From Bacteroidales bacterium (lineage in GTDB: Bacteria; Bacteroidota; Bacteroidia; Bacteroidales; JAADJA01): a DNA stretch of 7,204 nucleotides. This document shows, piece after piece, positions 1-7,204 of this stretch. The notes under the pieces are model-generated. The model worked only from the letters and a program-made list of their open reading frames with translations. It searched no databases and was not told where the DNA came from. Numbering within the stretch: the stretch's first letter is position 1; each line of letters begins with the position of its first letter. The position numbers and the translations under genes are program-made. Where the stretch lies: the NCBI GenBank assembly GCA_030635465.1, contig DAOVYU010000046.1, positions 1 to 7,204 on the forward strand. Direction: 5' to 3'.

Positions 1-261
1 GCAAAAGATTGCGATGAGTTTATCGATCAGTATGAAAAGTGGATGGATGATTATATAAAAATGATTGATAAATACATAAAAAACCCAACGGACGCTACAC
101 TTTTGAATGAATATATGAAATTAGCACAAGAAGGAATGACTTGGATGAACCAATGGAATGGTAAACTATCGTATTGTGCATCAAAAGAAAAATATCAAGA
201 ACGTTTTGATGAAATTACAGAAAAGGCTGAAAAGAAACTCAAAGAAATGGGAATTGAATAA
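1..261 (+). CDS. C-terminal part of a small helical two-cysteine protein, function unknown (5' end outside window)
   Basis: The frame is open from base 1 to the TAA at 259-261, giving 86 visible residues. The ATG at 43 is probably internal, because the residues before it (AKDCDEFIDQYEKW) continue the same amphipathic helical pattern. The fragment is rich in Glu, Asp, Lys and Tyr, has cysteines at visible residues 4 and 59 that could form a disulfide, and ends in a charged helix (EKAEKKLKEMGIE). The pattern of CDEF, a helix, NPTD, a helix, then CAS resembles short conserved proteins of Bacteroidota, often lipoproteins or membrane-anchored proteins of the DUF6591 type. That match is from memory and is weak. 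Any signal peptide or lipobox would lie upstream and cannot be seen. No enzymatic motif is present, so I assign no function. The reading frame is secure; the family is not. Confidence 0.85.
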   Translation, partial: AKDCDEFIDQYEKWMDDYIKMIDKYIKNPTDATLLNEYMKLAQEGMTWMNQWNGKLSYCASKEKYQERFDEITEKAEKKLKEMGIE

Positions 262-323
262 AGCTAATATGCCATGTTAATAAAAAAACTTTTGTAGATA
301 AGGTGAACAATTAATTATATTAA

Positions 324-340
324 AATACAAGAGTTGTATT
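324..340. other. Small AT-rich hairpin, possible weak terminator
   Basis: AATACAA (324-330) and TTGTATT (334-340) are perfect 7-base complements around a GAG loop. It lies 62 bases after the stop codon of the upstream gene. The stem has only one G-C pair, and the + strand lacks a T-run after it (CAAATAAAAA follows), so it is a poor intrinsic terminator. It may be chance in AT-rich DNA. Confidence 0.25.
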
Positions 341-385
341 CAAATAAAAACTTGCTTATTAAGTAAATCATAACCCTCAAGTATT

Positions 386-485
386 ATGAAACATTCAGGT
401 ACTAAGGTACACTCAAGACGATGACTATTATCATGGATGTTCCATCGTTCAAGTACGTAGAATGAAAAATAAAGTTAAACCTTAA
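386..485 (+). other. Possible relic of an interspersed repeat or decayed coding fragment
   Basis: This patch is visibly less AT-rich than its flanks. It contains the 8-base tandem AGGTACTA/AGGTACAC (397-412). It also has an imperfect inverted repeat: GTAC (407-410) with GTAC (453-456), and ACGATG (418-423) with CATCGT (443-448). The smaller hairpin ATGGA/TCCAT (433-445) overlaps this and would compete with it. The frame from 390 to the TAA at 483-485 is open for 31 codons and reads protein-like (for example RYTQDDDYYHGCSIV), but has no upstream start codon. Such start-less LRYTQDD-like translations are typical of short repeats scattered between genes in some Bacteroidota; that comparison is from memory. 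A chance open stretch is also possible. Confidence 0.25.
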
Positions 486-506
486 TTGACAGATAATCTG
501 TTAATT
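484..506. promoter_or_regulatory. 23-base near-perfect palindrome upstream of the giant gene, candidate operator or RNA hairpin
   Basis: ACAGAT (489-494) and ATCTGT (496-501) mirror each other around A495. The symmetry continues outward through AATT (484-487) and AATT (503-506), broken only by the G488/T502 position, which is a wobble pair in RNA. The element ends 16 bases before the ATG at 523. It could bind a dimeric regulator as DNA or fold in the leader RNA. ATCTGT plus T502 can instead pair with A518 plus ACAGAT (519-524), which covers the first two bases of the start codon. The symmetry is directly visible; the function is inferred. Confidence 0.45.
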
Positions 507-522
507 GTTAAATTACAAACAG

Positions 523-588
523 ATGAAAAAATTATCACTACTTCTGGTACTTATTATTAATATACTTATAATAACTCCTGTTTTTTCG
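523..588 (+). other. Sec signal peptide of the giant protein
   Basis: Residues 1-22 have two lysines after Met, a long Leu/Ile/Val core (LSLLLVLIINILII) and a VFS-Q junction that fits signal peptidase I cleavage before Gln23. There is no lipobox cysteine, so the mature protein is predicted to be released from the inner membrane rather than lipid-anchored. Confidence 0.85.
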
Positions 589-3500
589 CAAGTTGATTTA
601 AAGTTGATTATACGTACTCCAACACCTTCCGAAATTTATGAATGGCAGAAAGATCCTACTATAATTCAGCTTATTGTTAATAATCAAACTAAGACTGAAT
701 ATCCAAATGCTACTTTTGGATTTAGAATTACCAATGAGGATGGTGTTGTTATTGCCGAAAGCAAATATAATAGTGGGTCTGCGCCACGGTTTAATATACC
801 GCCTTTTCCACAGGTAATAATTTTAAATGGCTCACAGATTATTGACGTTAATTCAATGTCGTATAACAGTCAAGTTATGGCATCATCGTATAGCAGTAAT
901 GTTATGTCTACTGCTTTAATACCTAATACTATTCCTGAAGGCTTTTATGAAATTTGCATTAGCATATACGATCAAAATGGAAAGAACATCACTTCTGGTG
1001 GAGAGTATTGTGCCAACTTTACTGTTTTAATTCCCGAACCTCCAATAATAATTTCGCCTACCGATGATTATATATTAAGCAATCCCTTTCCAAATTTTAT
1101 TTGGACTCCGGTTACTAATTACTCAGCAGGTGCAAATCAGTTATTATACAAATTGAAGATTTGCCCGATCTATGAAGGTCAATCTCCAAGAACAGCAATT
1201 GACAGAAACCCCATACTGTTAGAAAAAAACGATATACTAACTTCATCATATATATACCTTCCATCTGATTTACCTTTTGATTATTTTAAAGATATAGAAA
1301 GATATGTATGGATGGTGCAAGCTTTTGATGAAAATGGAAAACCTGCAACAAGCAACCAGGGAAGAAGTGAATTAGCGACTTTCAGAATAGAAAAGAAAAC
1401 TGTGCCTACAATAAGTTTTTCTAATATTTATCCTGTTGATAAAGATACTATCCCGTGGGATATGCCTCATTTAGTAGGTAAATTTACTCCATATACAGAC
1501 GATATAATTTCTGTAAAATTAAATTTAACTGTGAGGAAAGATGGAGCAAAAGATAAATATACAAATACACGTACATTAAATTTCGTAGGCGGAGCAAAGT
1601 CCAGCCAACAATTAAGTACCGATGATGAAGCAAGTATTATTATCAGTAATTTAGATAATAATGGAGATTTCCCTATTTGGATGCCATTTCTGGAGAAAGG
1701 TATTAAATACAGCTGGACAGTTGAAACCGAATTTACTAAATCAGACGGTTCCATAGAAAGAGTTACGACTTCTGAAACCTCATTTGTAATTGGTTTTAAA
1801 AAGCTGAAAAACACATATCCGTCAAAAGATAGTGTAATTGTTGTAGGAAAGAAATTTGATTGCTCATTTAAGATTCCTCGTACAGACAATTTAAATTTTG
1901 AGAATGTTACTGTATTAAATAATACATCTTTTCAAGGATATAATTCATTTTCCACTGCTTCAGGTAAATTCTCAATTGAAATAGCAAAGAAAGAATCCTT
2001 TGATTCTATAGTACAAACAAAGAATTTTATTTTGCCTGAGAATGGAGAAATAAAAACAGGAAATAATTGTGATGAACTTTTTAATAAAATTACTAAGAAA
2101 TTTGATGCAGTAAAAGATACAGGTAAGTATTACTATAGAGTTAATTATTTGAATAATGCCGATCAGAGATATTATATCAGTCCTGTAAAATCAATAAATA
2201 TTGTTCCTGATTCTTTAATTACCTGTTTCGAAATGCTTGTGGAAAGTCCACCAAATAATGGAAAATGGACAGCTAGTAAGAAACCTAAATTTTCAGTTTC
2301 CATCAAACCCGAGATTAAAAAATCAGCCATAACAGGTGGTCATATTAAGGTCTGGAAAAAAACATCAGCCACACAAAGCAATGTAGATGCAAAAAAAGCA
2401 AAAGCTGTACTCGACACTACATTTACAGGTAACGACGATAAAAAAATATTTGCATATTCTACAGATATGATGGGATTTACACGTTATGATTTGAATTTTG
2501 TTAATGGAGATTCCACGTCGAAAAGTTTTACTGCTGATACATCATCAACATATCTTTGGAACTTTAAGTTAAGCTATAAAAAAGATTCTGTCAGAAATGA
2601 TAAGGAGCTATGTGATAGCAACGCTGTAACATCTAACGATGGTATTTTTAAAGTTACACCAAGCGAAACAGATAAAGATAATGCTTGCCCGGGTGATTGT
2701 ATTACGGAATTACCATCAGATAAAGCACCAGGTTCTCAATCTCTGAAAAAAGACAGTACAATTACTTTCGGGAAATTTAAACTTAAACTGGGTACGGTTA
2801 CCGGAACACCGGATTATCTTTCCGGGGATGGATCCATTGATGTACCTTATCTGCGAGGGAATATTCTAGTTGAATTTAATGGATTAAAAGTAAATAGTGA
2901 TAATGTTGTTTATGAAGGTGAAGCATATGGAAAAATTGATGAGGATATTGAATATTCCAAATCCGATGCAGACGGTTATGAAGGAAAGGCTTTGAATCTT
3001 GTTGGAGGTGTAGCAAAGTTTAAGGAAATACATGATTATTCAACTAGCTCTGGAAAGTTAGTTAGTGCTTTAACGGGTACTACACCTGTGTCACTGCCTA
3101 TAGGATTTGACCGCGATTACGATGGTTATAAAGTTGTTGTTGGAATTATCGGGATGAAGTTTACTCCTGTTAAGGGAACTCTGGATGCTGCAATGTATAT
3201 AGAATTACCATCGCTTGGTCCAGGTGTTGGATTGGGATTTGGAGCAAAGGATATTTGTTTTCACAAAGACGGGTTGGCTGGGAAAGATAAAGGAATGCTT
3301 TATCTCGCTCAGGATTTTGGTTATGATAATGATGAATCATGGAGTTTCTTATTTAAAGCTCCTACACCAACCGATTCAGGAACTTATGCCAGCTGGGATT
3401 GTAATGGCTTTAATGAATTAGTGATAGCAGCTGATGTAGAATTTCCTCGCTCATGGATGAAACCAACGCCTGACCCTGATGAGACTAAAATGGTGAAGGC

Positions 3501-6500
3501 ACATTTTAAAACACGTGCCGATAAAAGTGGTGCTGGATGGCAATGGATGGCAAGTGCCAACTTGGATGAATGTGAATTAAGCGGTGCCGAAGGATATAAG
3601 ATGCAGGTTCAGGAAATGGTTTTTGATTACTCAACGGTAAAAAATCCGGAAGGAATAACATTTCCTAAGACATATACAGGAACAAAAACAAATCAATGGA
3701 AAGGTTTTTATATTAAAAGAGCTACCGTTGCATTTCCTGACAAAATAAAAACTTTTGATGATGAAAGTCCGATACTATCAGTTAATAATGTGATTATTGA
3801 TGGAACTGGTATTACTGCTGGTATTTGGGGTGAAAATGTAATTATGTATCCAAAGGCTAATATAGGAGATTGGGGAGCCAGTATTGATACTATAAAAATT
3901 GATTTAGTGAGTAGTTCTTTACAATCAGGATCCATGAAAGGACGAATCAAGGTTTCAATTTTTGATACTTCTCTTGTATATACTGGACTTCTTGCTCAAT
4001 CCTCAAGTGGGAGTAAATTAAACTACCAACTTAAGATTGTGCCCAGAGATAGTGTAAAGACTTCTTGGAAAGCTAATCTTCATTTAAACCCTACATCAAG
4101 AATAGAAATAGGTAATACTACTGGCAAGTTTGTTGCTGAGGCTGTATTAGATGGAAAATTCAGTATGGAAGGCGATATGGGAGGTTTATCTAAATTGGGT
4201 TTTAAAGGAATTACTTTCGAAGGATTAACTGTCATGACCAAAAGCCCGGTTATTAAACCTGGAAACTGGAATTTGGCAAGTCCACAGCATAGTATGGCAG
4301 GATTTCCTGTATCCATCAATAATTTTGATATCGTTACCAGAGGTGGCCTTGAAAGTGGAGACTTTGGTGCAGGTTTACAATTTAATCTAAATATTGGTTT
4401 TCAGTCCAGTTCTAATGCCATTAGCGGAACAACAAAGTTAAGTGTTTGGAGTAAACTGGAAACAGGTTCTGGTGGGCAGCATTTTGTTTTCGATGGTGTA
4501 GAGTTAGATTCTGTAGGTGTAAATGCTGATCTGGGGACCGTTCGTATTAAAGGAGGACTTGAACTATTTGATTCGCATACTACATTTGGTAATGGTTTTA
4601 GAGGAGTGGTAAATGCAACTTTTGTTGATAAAGTATCCGTTATGGCAACTGCTCAGTTCGGTTCAATAAATGACTACCAATATTGGTATGTAGATGCTAA
4701 AGCAATATTTCCAACAGCTGTTCCAATTGTAAGTGGATTGGGAATGTATGGTTTTGGTGGTGGAGCATGGTATCACATGAGTAAAAACGGTAGTACAGAT
4801 CTATCAACTTCAACTTCAGAACCTGATTCTTCTAAAAATGCTGGAACAACGAACTCTGGCTATAGTTATGTGCCAAATCAAAGTATTGATTTAGGATTAA
4901 ATGCTTCTATGGTAATTGGTACACATCCATCGGCAGAAGCTTTTAATGGTGATGTTGGTCTGGAAGCTCAATTCCTTACCGGTGGTGGTTTAGGAACAGT
5001 AAGTCTCGTAGGTAATGGCTATATGATGTGCAAAATTACAGAACGAAATAAAGCAAAAGTATTAGCAGATCTGAACTTAACATACTATGTTCCAGAAGAA
5101 ACTTTTCATGGTACATTTGATGTTGATATTAATGCTGGGCCACTAGATGGAGGCGGACGAATGGTTATGCATTTTGATCCAGATATCTGGTACGTGAAGG
5201 CTGGTCAGCCTTCAGATCCAATTGATTTAAGCCTGGCAGGATGGTTGCAAGCTCAAAGTTATTTAATGTTAGGTCAGGGTTTACCTTCACCATCGGTACC
5301 AACACAAATACAGAATTTATTCCCGGGACAAGTTGAAGACAGAAACGATTCCATAGCATTAGGAAATGGATTTGCATTTGGTGCAAGTACCAGTTTTGAA
5401 ACAGGAAGAAAAACGTATATGGGCTTTTATGGAGAATTATCGGCATTAGCAGGTTTTGATATGTCCTTGCTTAATTATTCCGATGGTGCACGATGTGAAG
5501 GAATGGATGATCCAATGGGTATCAATGGATGGTATGCCTATGGTCAAATCTATTCTTACATTGATGCATCTATTGGTTTGCATGTTGATTTATGGTTTAC
5601 CGAAGGCAATTACCAGATTTTGAATATGCAAGCAGGAGCAATACTGAATGGTGGCGGTCCTAACCCTACATGGTTAAAAGGTAATGTTGGTGGAGATTAT
5701 GAAATTCTGGGAGGAAAGGTGAGAGGACATTGTAATTTCCATTTTAGTATGGGCGATCAATGTGAAATGATACAGGAAAATCCATTAACAAGAATAGATT
5801 TAATTACTGATATTAGTCCTGTAAGTGGAACTCAAAATGTGGATGTGATGACAGAACCACAAGTTGCAATGAATTTTGAATTGAATACACCTTTTGATTT
5901 GCAAGAGATGCCTGAAGGTAGCGGGTCTCCTACAATACGAACTTTTCAGGTTAAATTGAAAGATTTCAATCTAAAGAAATCATCAAACAACGATTCAATT
6001 TCTGGCAAGATTAATATTGCACCTGATAAATTCTCAGCGTACTATAGCAGTCATGATATATTACCAGGTAATTCTAATTTTAATTTAGATGTTTCAGCAT
6101 ATGGTGAAGAGTTTATCACTGGAACATGGCACCCTGCGGTTAAAACCGATGGCTCTTTAATTATACAAACCGAGAGCACAAACTTTAAAACAGGAGCTGA
6201 ACCTGATAAGATAGAACAAAAACATGTTGCTTATACTTATCCCGTAAATAACCAGAATTATTTTCTACAGGACGAGTGCCGATCTGGTAAAGTGCAACTA
6301 AAAACAGGATTACCGAATTTATTCGATGTTAACTCAGACTATAATACATATTTTTTAGCTAGATTTATTCCGACAGAAGAAGATGGACAGATGGTTACAG
6401 TACCATTTGCTTATAATTCTTCTTCATATTCTTTGAGATTTAATATCCCTAATTTACAAAACAGCACTGAATATTATCTGCAATTTGTAAAGAAACAGAC

Positions 6501-7204
6501 TCTTATAGAACCAAAAGAAACAGATGGTAGAGAAGGAGCAGATGATCAAAGGCGAACCAGTTCAACAAGTGTTGAAGAAAGAAAAATTAGTGATTCTGGT
6601 GCAGGTAATGTATTTATCAGTACACGTAAGATTCTTGCTGACAAAGTACGAACAAGTGAGAAGATATTGTATGTGATGCGATTTAAGACAAGTCAGTATA
6701 ATACTTTAGAAGCTAAGTTAAATAGTTTCAATTATATTACAACCGAATCAAGTTTTTATGATAATATATTCGAAGTACATAAAGCAGCATTTGAAGGTGA
6801 AGAATCTTTTGGTCGATTTGATTTAAACCCATCTACATGGGATAAGTCGGGAGCTACCCACACTTTTGGGCCTCTCGTTAAAACAAATGGTGATTTCCAA
6901 AGAACCTCAACATGGCATACTAACTTTACCAATCCGCTTGTCTATGAAAAAATTCAATGGATGAGTCAAAAAGGTTGGTGGTATATGCATGTTAATGGAT
7001 ATGCGATAACTGAGTATTTACACTACACACACGCTACATCATCTCTAAATTTAGTAGATATAGAAGCTAATGGATATTATACCCCAATAGCTGATGTGTT
7101 TGTTCCAGTAAATAGTGGTGCCAAACAAGATACTTATACAGAATCTGCAAAGACGGGTAGAACATCTGTACAAACAGGTAGAGCAACAACACAGACGGGT
7201 AGAA
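523..7204 (+). CDS. Giant secreted multidomain beta-rich protein, TANFOR/fibronectin-like family of Bacteroidota (3' end outside window)
   Basis: One frame stays open for 2227 codons to the window edge. The ATG at 523 is the only reasonable start, because in-frame stops lie just upstream (487-489, 502-504) and a signal peptide follows it; there is no Shine-Dalgarno motif, only A-rich leader. Modules in residues: signal peptide 1-22; Ig-like 23-170, with PEGFYEIC at 138-145; fibronectin-like 173-289, with a WTP motif at 194-196 and YVWMVQAFD from 261; further Ig-like modules about 295-425 and 569-715; CPGDC 722-726; a conserved beta-sandwich 747-810; a long beta-repeat body about 850-1540, with WDC (958-960), WKGFYIKR (1059-1066) and MAGFP (1258-1262); a glycine-rich core about 1405-1750, with GINGWYAYGQ (1666-1675) and Cys 1658, 1737 and 1747; a Big_5-like Ig domain about 1759-1890; a charged linker 1995-2026; an RFKTSQYNTL block near 2052-2061; and a TGR heptad repeat from 2211. 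This motif order matches giant Bacteroidota proteins I know only as uncharacterised. No catalytic residues are recognisable. A cell-surface or secreted structural/adhesive role is inferred. Any type IX secretion C-terminal domain would lie beyond the window. Confidence 0.9.
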   Translation, partial: MKKLSLLLVLIINILIITPVFSQVDLKLIIRTPTPSEIYEWQKDPTIIQLIVNNQTKTEYPNATFGFRITNEDGVVIAESKYNSGSAPRFNIPPFPQVIILNGSQIIDVNSMSYNSQVMASSYSSNVMSTALIPNTIPEGFYEICISIYDQNGKNITSGGEYCANFTVLIPEPPIIISPTDDYILSNPFPNFIWTPVTNYSAGANQLLYKLKICPIYEGQSPRTAIDRNPILLEKNDILTSSYIYLPSDLPFDYFKDIERYVWMVQAFDENGKPATSNQGRSELATFRIEKKTVPTISFSNIYPVDKDTIPWDMPHLVGKFTPYTDDIISVKLNLTVRKDGAKDKYTNTRTLNFVGGAKSSQQLSTDDEASIIISNLDNNGDFPIWMPFLEKGIKYSWTVETEFTKSDGSIERVTTSETSFVIGFKKLKNTYPSKDSVIVVGKKFDCSFKIPRTDNLNFENVTVLNNTSFQGYNSFSTASGKFSIEIAKKESFDSIVQTKNFILPENGEIKTGNNCDELFNKITKKFDAVKDTGKYYYRVNYLNNADQRYYISPVKSINIVPDSLITCFEMLVESPPNNGKWTASKKPKFSVSIKPEIKKSAITGGHIKVWKKTSATQSNVDAKKAKAVLDTTFTGNDDKKIFAYSTDMMGFTRYDLNFVNGDSTSKSFTADTSSTYLWNFKLSYKKDSVRNDKELCDSNAVTSNDGIFKVTPSETDKDNACPGDCITELPSDKAPGSQSLKKDSTITFGKFKLKLGTVTGTPDYLSGDGSIDVPYLRGNILVEFNGLKVNSDNVVYEGEAYGKIDEDIEYSKSDADGYEGKALNLVGGVAKFKEIHDYSTSSGKLVSALTGTTPVSLPIGFDRDYDGYKVVVGIIGMKFTPVKGTLDAAMYIELPSLGPGVGLGFGAKDICFHKDGLAGKDKGMLYLAQDFGYDNDESWSFLFKAPTPTDSGTYASWDCNGFNELVIAADVEFPRSWMKPTPDPDETKMVKAHFKTRADKSGAGWQWMASANLDECELSGAEGYKMQVQEMVFDYSTVKNPEGITFPKTYTGTKTNQWKGFYIKRATVAFPDKIKTFDDESPILSVNNVIIDGTGITAGIWGENVIMYPKANIGDWGASIDTIKIDLVSSSLQSGSMKGRIKVSIFDTSLVYTGLLAQSSSGSKLNYQLKIVPRDSVKTSWKANLHLNPTSRIEIGNTTGKFVAEAVLDGKFSMEGDMGGLSKLGFKGITFEGLTVMTKSPVIKPGNWNLASPQHSMAGFPVSINNFDIVTRGGLESGDFGAGLQFNLNIGFQSSSNAISGTTKLSVWSKLETGSGGQHFVFDGVELDSVGVNADLGTVRIKGGLELFDSHTTFGNGFRGVVNATFVDKVSVMATAQFGSINDYQYWYVDAKAIFPTAVPIVSGLGMYGFGGGAWYHMSKNGSTDLSTSTSEPDSSKNAGTTNSGYSYVPNQSIDLGLNASMVIGTHPSAEAFNGDVGLEAQFLTGGGLGTVSLVGNGYMMCKITERNKAKVLADLNLTYYVPEETFHGTFDVDINAGPLDGGGRMVMHFDPDIWYVKAGQPSDPIDLSLAGWLQAQSYLMLGQGLPSPSVPTQIQNLFPGQVEDRNDSIALGNGFAFGASTSFETGRKTYMGFYGELSALAGFDMSLLNYSDGARCEGMDDPMGINGWYAYGQIYSYIDASIGLHVDLWFTEGNYQILNMQAGAILNGGGPNPTWLKGNVGGDYEILGGKVRGHCNFHFSMGDQCEMIQENPLTRIDLITDISPVSGTQNVDVMTEPQVAMNFELNTPFDLQEMPEGSGSPTIRTFQVKLKDFNLKKSSNNDSISGKINIAPDKFSAYYSSHDILPGNSNFNLDVSAYGEEFITGTWHPAVKTDGSLIIQTESTNFKTGAEPDKIEQKHVAYTYPVNNQNYFLQDECRSGKVQLKTGLPNLFDVNSDYNTYFLARFIPTEEDGQMVTVPFAYNSSSYSLRFNIPNLQNSTEYYLQFVKKQTLIEPKETDGREGADDQRRTSSTSVEERKISDSGAGNVFISTRKILADKVRTSEKILYVMRFKTSQYNTLEAKLNSFNYITTESSFYDNIFEVHKAAFEGEESFGRFDLNPSTWDKSGATHTFGPLVKTNGDFQRTSTWHTNFTNPLVYEKIQWMSQKGWWYMHVNGYAITEYLHYTHATSSLNLVDIEANGYYTPIADVFVPVNSGAKQDTYTESAKTGRTSVQTGRATTQTGR
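859..912 (+). repeat. Imperfect 27-base in-frame tandem duplication
   Basis: Two consecutive 27-base units (859-885 and 886-912) agree at 20 of 27 positions by my count. They encode SYNSQVMAS (residues 113-121) and SYSSNVMST (122-130). The duplication lies in a Ser-rich stretch just before the PEGFYEIC motif of the first Ig-like module, probably a surface loop. It keeps the frame and looks like an old slippage or duplication event. Confidence 0.6.
5797..6192 (+). other. Ig-like (Big_5 / SbsA-type) domain within the giant protein
   Basis: Residues about 1759-1890 begin DLITDISPVSGTQNVDV and continue with EPQVAMNFELN. This is the usual opening of Big_5-type Ig domains: a hydrophobic strand, a P-x-x-G turn, N-V, then a strand with Pro. 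The domain ends near the NFKTGAEPDKI segment, which follows the usual W, strand, F-x-T pattern of these modules. Such domains commonly act as spacers in exported bacterial proteins. The boundaries are approximate. Confidence 0.5.
7153..7204 (+). repeat. 21-base (seven-residue) TGR repeat, cut by the window edge
   Basis: Two full 21-base units (7153-7173 and 7174-7194) and the start of a third (from 7195) encode TGRTSVQ, TGRATTQ and TGR, with the Thr-Gly-Arg triplets at residues 2211, 2218 and 2225. The preceding residues (AK before the first TGR) fit the same spacing. The repeat is Thr, Gln and Arg rich with no hydrophobic positions, so it is likely an extended, basic, solvent-exposed tail or linker. 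Its total copy number is unknown because it continues past the end. Confidence 0.75.

Noticed and set aside
43..261. A complete 72-residue gene starting at the ATG at 43
   Set aside because: The frame is open back to base 1, and the 14 preceding residues (including CDEF) fit the same helical protein, so this is the tail of a longer gene.
287..294. AACTTTTG as a Bacteroidota -7 promoter element (TAnnTTTG)
   Set aside because: The first base does not match, no TTTG/TTG -33 box lies at the right distance upstream, and it is over 220 bases from the giant gene.
386..465. Two tiny overlapping frames (MKHSGTKVHSRR at 386-424 and MTIIMDVPSFKYVE at 421-465)
   Set aside because: They are 12 and 14 residues, have no ribosome binding signal or known match, and sit in the probable repeat relic.
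486..514. TTGACA (486-491) with TAAATT (509-514) as a sigma-70-like promoter
   Set aside because: The 17-base spacing looks attractive, but transcription would begin about two bases before the ATG. TTGACA is better explained as part of the palindrome, and this consensus is not the usual one in Bacteroidota.
1467..1889. 140-codon open frame on the minus strand
   Set aside because: It lies wholly inside the giant gene, antisense to a clear Ig-like region. The peptide has no domain logic and is an expected shadow of an AT-rich coding strand.
3215..3421. 68-codon + strand frame overlapping the giant gene
   Set aside because: It is out of frame with the giant protein across its conserved LGFGAKDICFH and WDCNGF motifs. 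The other short minus-strand frames at 3708-3950 and 4080-4319 are rejected on the same grounds.
5165..5446. 93-codon open frame on the minus strand
   Set aside because: It is antisense to the conserved core (HFDPDIWYVKAGQP and SYLMLGQGLP region), with no leader features of its own. It is a shadow frame.

Overview
The window looks like AT-rich Bacteroidota chromosome. The evidence is an A/T-biased codon choice, translation starts without a Shine-Dalgarno motif, and a very large secreted all-beta protein whose motif order I recognise from giant Bacteroidota proteins, including those annotated as TANFOR-domain or fibronectin-type-III proteins. I cannot name the genus.

Layout, all on the + strand. 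(1) 1-261 is the 3' end of a small acidic, helical, two-cysteine protein whose start lies upstream. (2) 262-522 is a 261-base intergenic region. It holds a weak AT-rich hairpin (324-340), a less AT-rich patch that looks like a degenerate interspersed repeat or coding relic (about 386-485), and a near-perfect 23-base palindrome (484-506) just before the next start codon. (3) 523 to the window end is one uninterrupted reading frame of at least 2227 codons with an N-terminal signal peptide. It runs off the right edge, so the C-terminus is missing.

Reading the giant protein from its N-terminus: signal peptide; several Ig/fibronectin-like modules; a CPGDC hinge at 722-726; a long beta-repeat body with sparse cysteines (about 747-1540); a glycine-rich conserved core ending in the GINGWYAYGQ block (1666-1675) and the LGGKVRGHCNF block (about 1729-1739); an Ig-like Big_5-type domain (about 1759-1890); two more beta modules; and, at the cut edge, a heptad repeat starting with Thr-Gly-Arg. 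The sequence gives no catalytic motif. A surface, adhesive or structural role is an inference from export and architecture.

Nothing indicates that the two genes form an operon: the gap is long and contains its own possible control elements. No tRNA, rRNA, CRISPR array, insertion sequence or minus-strand gene was seen. The most unusual items are the palindrome, one arm of which can also pair with the start codon of the giant gene, the heptad repeat at the window edge, and the intergenic relic.
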